A DNA stretch of 64,000 bases, from positions 51,440,496 through 51,504,495 of the forward strand of contig CM045732.1 of the NCBI GenBank assembly GCA_024760905.1, read 5' to 3'. The stretch comes from Plotosus lineatus (Eukaryota > Chordata > Actinopteri > Siluriformes > Plotosidae). The translations under genes and the position numbers were made by a program. Positions 25,401 through 32,000 of this stretch are shown in pieces; the first letter of the stretch is position 1; each line of letters starts with the position of its first letter. The notes beneath the pieces are model-generated. The model had not been told where the DNA came from. It did not search any database and was given only the letters and a program-made list of their open reading frames with translations.

Positions 25401-25818
25401 AGCTGGCTTCAGGTTTTGCCAAATGTGGTCAATGTAACCCATGATCCAGTCATGTTCTGAGATCCTGAGTGGTTCCTGAAGCCACACCGGCGCTTTACGG
25501 ATAAATTTGAATTTATTTTATGGAGAGTAATTCATGAAATACGACTGTGTCGTTTCCAATGATAACTTTTATTCCACTATAATTTATTTGACGCTGCCGT
25601 TCAAGTGCAACAACATCAATTTGCATAAACACACATGAGGGCTTTGTCCCAAATCATTTAGCCAGCCCTACTAAAGAGTATGCTCCCTCCTGCTCGAAAC
25701 AAATGCAGGTGTTGCAGGTGTGTGCACTTTGTCTGTGTGTTGTTGTTGTTTTTTTAAACTCTCATTTTGTTTTTCTTACCCTTTTCTTTAGAAGCGAACG
25801 AAATGCAGTTGCTGCCAT
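5148..25818 (-). CDS. aldh6a1: Methylmalonate-semialdehyde dehydrogenase (acylating), mitochondrial; complete gene
   Basis: Converts methylmalonate and malonate semialdehydes to propionyl-CoA and acetyl-CoA with CoA and NAD in valine and thymine catabolism, in the mitochondrial matrix. Twelve coding exons in transcript order: 25818-25780, 21019-20978, 17179-17105, 11862-11701, 11569-11491, 11235-10933, 10606-10485, 8958-8769, 7742-7561, 7280-7101, 5711-5613, 5252-5148. They total 1578 bp (525 residues plus stop) and every phase closes. The start [13 protein letters not shown] is basic and Ser/Arg-rich, as expected for a mitochondrial presequence, and the end is PTMGR. The substrate/NAD fold shows [36 protein letters not shown] and the catalytic loop GAAGQRCM (Cys about 307; human is 535 residues with the Cys about ten later). 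Introns are heavily loaded with repeats. Confidence 0.96.
5450..5555 (-). repeat. SINE head 1 fragment
   Basis: The reverse complement matches the SINE head (complement of 'ggccaccactgcc' and 'cttgaacccccaacctt') seen complete at 34055 and 48061. It is a 5' fragment in the last ALDH6A1 intron (5253-5612). Confidence 0.7.
5712..7100. other. ALDH6A1 intron without recognised elements
   Basis: Intron between exons 7101-7280 and 5613-5711. The open frames here are short and lack conserved content. I recognised no repeat, although the tract 'ggcgccaaagg' near 6810 and the C run at 6537 break the AT-rich background. Confidence 0.5.
8041..8768. other. ALDH6A1 intron, unassigned
   Basis: Contains a poly-T/(TA) tract at 8041-8062 and a poly-A at 8466-8478. 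The open frames in 7830-8644 overlap on both strands without family resemblance, so I treat them as noncoding. Confidence 0.45.
8959..10484. other. ALDH6A1 intron, unassigned
   Basis: About 1.5 kb of AT-rich intron. Poly-A at 9453-9470 and poly-T at 10085-10099 suggest old retroposed ends, but no head or body of a known family was recognised. Confidence 0.45.
12215..13400 (-). repeat. SINE (head 2 type) split by a LINE insertion
   Basis: The complement of 12215-12517 reads as a SINE body ('atggatttcctccaggtact', 'gttcagggtgtaccctgc'). Its head continues past the LINE at 13379-13400 (complement GGGCAGTATTGTGGCGGA). The two halves rejoin at the duplicated TAGTACTAACCAT. It lies in the ALDH6A1 intron 11863-17104. 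Confidence 0.75.
12518..13365 (-). mobile_element. 5'-truncated LINE (reverse transcriptase C-terminal part), with 13-bp target duplication
   Basis: One open frame runs from the truncation to a stop near the 3' end, in complement, 13363-12539. It begins just before the RT catalytic motif FADDVVLL, continues through [11 protein letters not shown] and [18 protein letters not shown], and ends with the [15 protein letters not shown] tail common in fish LINEs of the L2/CR1-like assemblage (clade not certain). The 5' endonuclease and most of RT are missing. It is flanked by TAGTACTAACCAT at 12505-12517 and 13366-13378, an exact 13-bp duplication. The 3' end is a short GATGATG-like tail. The near-intact frame suggests a recent insertion. 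Confidence 0.88.
13401..14639. other. ALDH6A1 intron, unassigned AT-rich stretch
   Basis: No coding or repeat family recognised. There is a poly-T at 14528-14539, shortly before the hAT element. Confidence 0.45.
14648..16263 (-). mobile_element. hAT-family DNA transposon, 1.6 kb, with inverted repeats and 8-bp target duplication
   Basis: The left end CAGGGGTGGGCAAAC (14648) and the inverted right end CAGGTGTGGGCAAAC (ending 16263) match at 14 of 15 bases. GGTTAGAG flanks the element exactly at 14640-14647 and 16264-16271. The 8-bp duplication and the 'ggggtgggcaaac' ends are hAT hallmarks. It carries a broken transposase on the minus strand. It sits in an ALDH6A1 intron, in the sense direction of that gene. 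Confidence 0.93.
14777..16030 (-). pseudogene. Broken hAT transposase
   Basis: The C-terminal open frame 15157-14777 reads [20 protein letters not shown], then an [12 protein letters not shown] motif and a [10 protein letters not shown] stretch, which is the hAT dimerisation domain. Upstream, frames at 16030-15785 contain C-x2-C...H-x-H spacing (ACLICQ followed by NISRHF), a BED-like zinc finger as in GTF2IRD2/ZBED-type hAT proteins. Frameshifts and stops between 15160 and 15780 interrupt it, so no full transposase can be made. Confidence 0.82.
16635..16800 (-). repeat. SINE head 2 fragment
   Basis: The complement shows 'gtagtggacagcac', 'gggttcaagtcctg' and 'tgttttcgttgtgg', a diverged head and body of the head 2 SINE. 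Confidence 0.65.
17735..18015 (+). repeat. SINE head 1 with tail B
   Basis: Diverged head ('gtagggtgctggattactgat'), body 'cagctaactaggttatcaaa' and tail 'ggattaagtggttcaaaaaa', rather than the RTE-like tail. Confidence 0.75.
18280..18478 (-). repeat. Inverted SINE tail-B fragment
   Basis: Reads 'gcttaatcctattagggtta', then 'cacctgaacagc'-like sequence: the complement of the tail-B block found at 18600-18700. Confidence 0.65.
18470..18705 (+). repeat. SINE head 1 body with tail B (head missing)
   Basis: Contains 'gggttatcaaaggccggcca', 'accattgctgactttcgaca' and 'aggattaagcggttacagaa'. The 5' tRNA-like part is absent. Confidence 0.8.
18779..19110 (+). repeat. Full-length SINE head 1 with tail B
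   Basis: Head 'ggtggcctagtggtataggg' with A-box-like sequence, a degraded B-box at 'gttgggggttaaatttcc', body 'accattgctgactttcgaca' and tail 'ggattaagcggttatagaaa'. Comparison with 48061-48411 shows the switch point just after the 'caaagccgtcagc' block. Confidence 0.85.
19400..20365 (+). mobile_element. RTE-like LINE, 5'-truncated, with (GAA)n tail
   Basis: A short stretch ahead of the RT core and then open frames 19507-19869 and 19803-20327 (one frameshift at about 19860) encode the RT catalytic [10 protein letters not shown], the thumb SKTEYMCMN, and [12 protein letters not shown] through [16 protein letters not shown], ending [11 protein letters not shown]. The 3' sequence 'gctgtggcgacccctgaagg' and 'gccgaaaggaaaag' runs into a GAA repeat at 20346-20365. 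The clade is assigned from the end structure and protein resemblance to RTE/Expander-type fish LINEs. It is in the ALDH6A1 intron 17180-20977, antisense to that gene. Confidence 0.85.
20366..20609 (-). repeat. SINE head 1 body with RTE-like tail (tail A), 5'-truncated
   Basis: The complement ends in 'ttcgctgtggcgacccctga', the same tail as the LINE directly to its left, so the two lie tail-to-tail. Its body includes the complement of 'agtcagcaatggttctttta'. Confidence 0.85.
20685..20812 (+). repeat. SINE head 1 body fragment
   Basis: Reads 'cagtgcagctaactggctta' through 'gtcagcgtgtttctg', inverted relative to the neighbouring copy at 20366-20609. Confidence 0.8.
21455..21664 (+). repeat. SINE head 2 fragment
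   Basis: Head 'gcggagtggtttagcacatc', then 'cagcaagaaggtcatgagtc' and 'gtgtgcatgttctccccgca'. It ends where Tc1 sequence begins. Confidence 0.75.
21665..22097 (-). pseudogene. Tc1 transposase N-terminal fragment
   Basis: Starts at ATG 22097 with [20 protein letters not shown], a paired-like helix-turn-helix ([18 protein letters not shown]). After a frame change it resumes as [20 protein letters not shown] and LFSDESIFC, which carries the first catalytic Asp of the DDE triad. The remaining catalytic part is absent. Confidence 0.88.
21665..22437 (-). mobile_element. Tc1-like transposon, 3'-truncated
   Basis: The complement starts 'gctaattttttgagaaggac' and contains the subterminal repeat 'aaaaaattagcatatcatg' at about 22230-22250, a layout typical of a fish Tc1 family. 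Only the 5' end and the first part of the transposase remain. It lies in ALDH6A1 intron 1 (21020-25779). Confidence 0.88.
22440..22477. repeat. (GA)n microsatellite
   Basis: A nearly perfect AG/GA tract at the junction of the Tc1 end and the following LINE. Confidence 0.95.
22480..24930 (-). mobile_element. Non-LTR retrotransposon of R2/Hero-like type, degenerate
   Basis: Minus-strand frames 24142-23618, 23368-23105, 23316-22840 and 22858-22418 form one protein broken by frameshifts. In order they carry [20 protein letters not shown], a finger-palm segment with [18 protein letters not shown], a [20 protein letters not shown] block, then [17 protein letters not shown] (the MDD form of the RT active site) and a C-terminal RRWLGVPP. 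The FMDD rather than FADD box and the WLGVPP end resemble the restriction-like-endonuclease LINE group (R2, R4, Hero). The exact clade was not established. It lies in ALDH6A1 intron 1. Confidence 0.75.
24935..25048 (-). mobile_element. Short RTE-like LINE fragment
   Basis: The complement encodes [20 protein letters not shown], which aligns with FNKVLESEQMPEEWRRSVMV in the plus-strand copy at about 29950-30000. Only about 115 bp is kept. Confidence 0.8.
25224..25490 (-). pseudogene. Unrecognised conserved-looking frame; possible pogo-type transposase remnant
   Basis: The minus frame reads [20 protein letters not shown] followed by [17 protein letters not shown], and stops after SISKNIG. The W...IW....GAILVLD pattern resembles the region around the second catalytic Asp of pogo/Tigger DDE transposases, but the match is short and from memory. 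An uncharacterised host exon is the alternative. It is in ALDH6A1 intron 1, 290 bp downstream of exon 1. Confidence 0.35.
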
Positions 25819-26032
25819 GACAAAAGTCTGAAATTGAGGCCGGATCTCGCCTGGAAAGTGCGCTTTCAGCCTCGGCGGTCAAACTTCGCCCTAATTCACA
25901 GCGACCTCGGTAGGGGGTGTGGTCATAAAGAGGGAGGACCATAGACACTCTAAAAAAAACATAGATAAGGACGCTTCGGTGTCAGTGTTGAATCGACGCC
26001 ATCTTGAACAATGGTACTTTGGCATCAACAGC
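25819..26032. promoter_or_regulatory. Bidirectional promoter region of ALDH6A1 and the THAP gene
   Basis: The two start codons (25818 on minus, 26033 on plus) are 214 bp apart and point away from each other. The interval is richer in CpG than its surroundings ('aaacttcgccctaattcaca', 'gcgacctcggtaggg'). No TATA box is evident in either direction. Confidence 0.65.
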
Positions 26033-29000
26033 ATGGAAGAAGATAGCAAGAGGAAGAAAAGGAAGAGTTTAGGGTCAGAATGCTTTGCTTTCAACTGTAA
26101 AAATTACAGAAACGAACACAGCAGATCAGCAGGGATAACATTTCACAAGTAAGTCATAATGACAAGCATAGAGGCTAATAAAAATCCCCGTTAGAAAAGT
26201 ACGTATTCACTTGAGTACGAGGATGGCACTGGTGTTGTACACTGTATGCATCATGTGTATGCGGCCAATTATAGTAGGAGTCAGTATTTACATATAAATA
26301 TATGAAGTAAATTTAAATAATTATCCAAATATATGGGCTTATGATTGGGAGCATGATCTTATGAGTATGAAAAGTACTCCTGTAGCAATTCCTCCTTACT
26401 TGAACACAGTATTATTATAGTAGTATTACAGCTACATGTATATAGAGCATATAGATACTTGTGCAGTATGTTTGTCATTTATGTGTATAACCTGCAAAAA
26501 ATGTTCTATAGAAGTTCTAGTGGACGTCTAGCAATCCCGTGCTAAATTATTTATATTGAAAGTTTGAATAAAGGTTTCAAGGGGAATAAACTTACTTTAC
26601 TTAATTTTCTGTAGAAATAATAGACCCTGTAGAATATACGGATTTCTATAGAAAATCTGTAAACGTGTCATAAGAAATGCTCTGTGTATATATTTATAGG
26701 AATATATGTTTAAAATGGTTTAATATACAAAACTGGTCGTTTAATTTCTCTGTTCCCTCTCGCTGCAGTCCGCCATTACGCAATTACGTAATCTTACGGA
26801 GAGCGTGCATATCGTTCATAGCTATTGGCCAAACGAGTCGTAAAACTGAAGTTTCAGCCAATGGAAGGTCGCGGAAGTACTTGGACACGCCTTCGTGCGC
26901 GCGCGCGCTGCTCGAAAGTCCTCCGCTCAATCCCGGTGTGTTTATTCGCTTTGTGAGTCAACAAAAATACGCGCTGCTTGATTTCTTTAAAAACAGTAAA
27001 GGTGAAGAGAACAGCAATAATGTCAAGAAAAGTTCTGACCAAAGAAAGACAAACCAAATCTTCGAAACTGGAGAACCACAAACCGGAAGTTCAGGCCCCC
27101 AGGAAGGAAGAGACCTGAGATCTGGAGGTAAAGTTTATCTGTCTGTATATAATTTTTTTTTCTTCCTAGAGGGGGCGCCACAGAAAATAATTGAGAATCA
27201 CTGGTTTAGAGCGATACAATTGTAATTCGGCTTCACTGTCTACTGTATGCGATTAAAGCTAAATTTGATATCGCAGACTAATGAATTGAAGATGCTTGTT
27301 TGTTTTTAATTACAGTTATAAAATAAACACCACACTATATGTTTAATAAACTGACAAGAAGACTCCCAGCACCACAAACACCCAGACTTTAAAATAATTG
27401 ACCTGTAAAAATAATTAAATGGATAAGATTCTCTTCTTTACTTAACATACACAACAAACAATACGGCAATAAAGATAAATTACTGTATACTGAGTGGAGC
27501 TGAGCTCGAGGCGAACATATTTATACAGTAATACTGGACTGTTTATAAATGAAGTTGGGGTAACTGGGGTAATATGGGCCACCTCTAGATACACCGTTTA
27601 AGGCACACTATGAGAATCATGCTTTTGTTACTTGACAGAATGTGATGTCATCGGGTTGCAAATATGGTCAGGCCAGAAAACCTTGGCCTATGAATAAGAG
27701 CAGGAAATTTAACAAGATTTTGTTTAAATTGGGTCATTTGTTCCCGGTCTGTCCATTTTACCCGAAATCTAGTGGCCCATATTACCGTTTCCATAATGTT
27801 TTAAAAAAATCAAACTTTGGCAAAAACTACTTTAGTCCTTTCAATTTTCCTGTTTCATTCTAATTAATACCCATACAGTTACTAATAGGTTGAGAGCAGA
27901 GAGCAGAGACCAAGTGGAGGAAAATCTAGAGAGGTGGAGGTATGCCCTGGAAAGGAGGGGATTGAAGGTTAGTCTTAGTAAGACAGAATACATGTGTGTG
28001 AACGACAAGGACCCAAGAGGAACTTTGAGGTTACAGGGGGCAGAGATAAAGAAGGTGGAGGATTTTAAGTACTTAGGCTCAACAATCCAGAGCAATGGAG
28101 AGTGTGGAAAAGAGGTGAAGAAGCGCGTGCAGGCAGGTTGGAATGGATGGAGAAAAGTGTCCGGTGTGATGTGTGATAGGAGAGTATCGGCAAGAATGGA
28201 GGGAAAAGTGTACAAGACGGTGATGAGGCCAGCAATGTTGTATGGTTTAGAGACAGTGGCCCTGGGGAAAAGACAGGAGTCAAGAGTTGGAGGTAGCAGA
28301 GATGAAAATGTTGAGGTTCTCTTTGGGAGTAACGAGGATGGATAGGATCAGAAATGAGTACATCAGAGGGACAGCACATGGAAGAGGTTTTGGAGACAAA
28401 GTCAGAGGCTAGATTGAGATGGTTTGGACATGTACAGAGGAGGGATAGTGAGTATATTGGTTGTAGGATGCTGAGGTTGGAACTACCAGGCAAAAGGCCC
28501 AGAGGAAGACCAAAGTGAAGATTTATGGATGCGGTGAAGGCGTACATGAAGGTCTTTGGAGTAAGAGTAGAAGATGCAGAGGACAGGGAGAGATGGAGGC
28601 AGATCATTTGCTGTGGAGACCCCTGAAGGGAACAGCCGAAAGGAAAAGAAGAAGAAGAAGACCGTTACTAATAGGTACCAAACTGTGTCAATAAAATAAA
28701 GCGTGAATCTAACAGAAATGTTTATTGTAAGTATACAGTGATACCTCACTATTGTTGTTAGTGCTTATGCCCCACAGGCAGGATGTGAGCTACAAGAGAA
28801 GGAGAGATTCTGGAGTGAGTTAGATGAAGTGATGCAGAGTACCCCCAGAGGTGAAAGAGTGGTCATTGGTGCAGACTTCAATGGACATGTTGCTGCAGGC
28901 AATAGAGGGGACGAGGAAGCGATGGGCAGGTTTGGTATCCAGGACAGAATCAGGGAAGGACAGATGTTGATAGAATTTGCAAAATGGATGGAAATGGCCA

Positions 29001-32000
29001 TGGTGAATACTTTCTTCCAGAAGAGACAGGAGCATAGGGTGACTTATAAAAGCGGAGGTAGGAGCACACAGGTAGACTACATCTTGTGTAGACGATGTAA
29101 TTTGAAGGAGTTCAGTGACTGAAAAGTAGTAGTGGGTGAGAGTGTTGCCAAACAGCATAGGATGGTGGTGTGCAGAATGACGCTGATGGTGAGAAAGGTG
29201 AAGAAGGCAAAGGCAGAGCAGAAGACAAAGTGGTGGAAGCTGAAAAAGGAAGAGTGTCGTGTTGTCTTCAAGGAGGAGTTGAAACAGGCTTTGGATGGTC
29301 AGGAAGTGCTTCCAGATAACTGGACAACTACAGCTAATGTGATCAGGGAGACAGGTAGGAGAGTACTTGGGTGTATCCTCTGGAAGGAAAGTAGATAAGG
29401 AGACTTGGTGGTGGAATGAGGACGTGCAGGAGTGTGTAAAAGGAAGAGGTTAGCTAAAAAGAAGTGGGACATTGAGAGGACCGAAGAGAGTAAACGGGGA
29501 TACAGGGAAGCGTAAGGCGAAGATAGCAGTGTCAAAGGCAAAACAGAGGGAGTATGATGACTTGTATGATAGGTTGGACAGGAAGGAGGGAGAAAATGAT
29601 TTATACAGGTTGGCACAGCAGAGAAATAGAGATGGGAAGGACGTTTAGCAAGTTAAAGTGATTAAGGACAGAGAGGGAAATGTATTGACCAATGACAGAA
29701 GTGTGCTGGGAAGATGGAAAGAGTTCTTTGAAGAGCTGATTAATGAGGAAAATGAATGAAGAAAATGGGAGAGAAAAAAAAGAGTAGAAGAGGTGACCGT
29801 TGAGGACCAGGAAGTAGCAAAGATTAGTAAGGGTGAAGTGAGGAGGGCATTGAAGAGGATGAAGAGTGGAAAGGCAGTTGGTCCGGATGACATACCTGTG
29901 AAGGGATGGAAGTGTCCAGGAGAGGTAGCAGTAGATTTTCTGACAAGAACATTCAACAAGGTCTTAGAGAGTGAGCAGATGCCGGAGGAATGGAGGAGAA
30001 GTGTGATGGTGCCCATTTTTAAGAACAAGGGAAACGTGCAGAATTGTGGCAACTACAGAGGGATAAAGTTGATGAGCCATACGATGAAGTTATGGGAAAG
30101 AATAGTGGAAGCTAGACTAGGGGCAGAGGTCAGCATTTGTGAGCAACAGTTTGGTTTCATGCCAAGAAAGAGCACCACAGATGTAGTGTTCGCTTTGAGG
30201 ATGTTAATAGAGAAGTACAGAGAAGGCCAGAGGGAGCTGCATTGTGCCTTTGTGGCTCTGGAGAAAGCATATGACAGGGTGCCGAGAGAGGAACTGTGGT
30301 ATTGCATGAGGAAGTCTGGAGTGGCAGAGAAGTATGTTAGAGTGGTGCAGGACATGTATGAGAGATGTAAGACAGAGGTGAGGTGTGCTGTCAGCGTGAC
30401 CGAAGTGTTTAAGGTGGAGGTGAGACTGCATCAGGAGTCAGCTCTGAGTCCCGTCTTGTTTGCTATGGTGATAGACAAGGTGAGACAAGATTCCCCATGG
30501 ACTATGATGTTTGCAGATGACATTGTGATCTGTAGTGAGAGCAGAGAACAAGTGCAGGAAAATCTAGAGAGGTGGAGGTATTCCCTGGGAAGGAGAGAAA
30601 TGAAGGTTAGCCTAAGTAAGACAGAATACATGTGTGTGAACGACAAGGACCCAAGAGGAACAGTGAGGTTACAGGGAGCAGAGATAAAGAAGGTGGAGGA
30701 TTTTATAAGCATTTATAGTGCTGAATATGTATTTATTTATATTATAGACACATATACATGTACGTCTACGTCAGTCAGAGGGGTTGATATACTTTGCGGA
30801 AATCGGGGGTGGGGGGCTTTCAGTTCCCAATAACTACAGAAAGTGAGGGATCCCTGTACTTATAGTATATATTTGTTGGGGGGGCCACCCATCACTGTTG
30901 CCGAGGTAGTCAAAAAGCTCATCTGTGGTTGGGCTCTGGGGGTGGATGAGATCCACCATGAATATTTCAGAGCTCTGGGAATTGTTGTTGGACTGTCTTG
31001 GTTGACACATCTTTGGCTCATCATATGGTCATCAGTACCTCTGGATTGGTAAATCAGGGTGGTTGTGTTCCAATTATCATGGAATTACACACCTCAGCCT
31101 ACTCAGGAAAGTCTATGCAAAGGTACTGGAGAAGAGGATCGGATCAATGGTTGAACCTCAGATTCAGGAGGAACAATGTGGGTTTTGTGGCCGTGGCACT
31201 CTCGACCAACTCTGATATGCCATACAGGATCCTGGAGGGGGCTATGGTAGTTTGCCCAATCTGTCCACATGTGTTTTGTGGGCTTAGAGAAGGCTTTCAA
31301 CCATGTCTCCAGTGCTGTCTTGTGGGGCGTGGTCCGGGAGGACCCGTTGCTATGGCCCATTCTGTTTCTGCATCACTGGACCAAGAGTTTAGTTCATATT
31401 GGTAACAATAGATCAAATTTGTTTCTGGTGAGGCTTGGAGTTTGCCAAGGCTGTTCTTTTTCACCAATTCTGTTTATAATTTTTATGTACAGGATTTGTA
31501 GGCGCAGCCGCTGCGTTGAGGGGTTCAGGTCTAGTGGCCATAGGATCTCATCTCGTCTCTGCTCTTTGCAGGTGATGTTGCGTTTTTTGGCTTCATCAGT
31601 CATGGACTTCTAGCTCTCATTAGGTGTGAATTGGCCGGTAGGAGAATCAGCACCTCCAAGTCCGAAGCCATGGTTCTCAGCTTTTAAAGGGTGGAAACTA
31701 CCTCCCGGTCTGGAATGAGGCTGCCCTAAGTGGTGTGGAATTTAAGTATCTCGGGGTCTTGTTGATGAGTGAGGGAAGGGTGGAGTGGGAGATCAACAGG
31801 CAACTCGCTGCAGCCTCTGCTGTAAAGTGGAGCCTTTTCCAGTCCATTGTGGTGAGGAGGGAGTTGAGCCAAGTTCGATGATACAACTCGCTGAAATTAG
31901 CTTCCTTTTGCAGGGTGGTGGGGCTCTCACCCTAGTTACAATACTACACCCTCGGTGCCAGTTGAGCTGGCTCAGGCATCTGGTTAGATGCCTCCTGAAC

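Larger units (their letters stand above)
28736..30856 (+). mobile_element. Small 'cagtgat-cctc' DNA transposon carrying a nested RTE fragment
   Basis: The left end CAGTGATACCTCACT (28736) and right end AGTGAGGGATCCCTG (ending 30856) are inverted repeats flanked by TA. The right 150 bp matches the ends of the related elements at 34597, 59823 and 63198. Only about 18 bp of the left arm is kept; the rest is RTE-like LINE sequence (28755-30707). Confidence 0.8.

Noticed and set aside
26033..26148. LIN52 as the divergent partner of ALDH6A1
   Set aside because: The first exon clearly encodes a THAP finger half; no LIN52-like peptide was found.
28065..28607. 180-codon minus-strand open frame, and similar ones at 19817-20248 and 29645-30052
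   Set aside because: Antisense of the RTE-like LINE; the Ser/Leu/Pro-rich composition reflects the complement of the coding strand.
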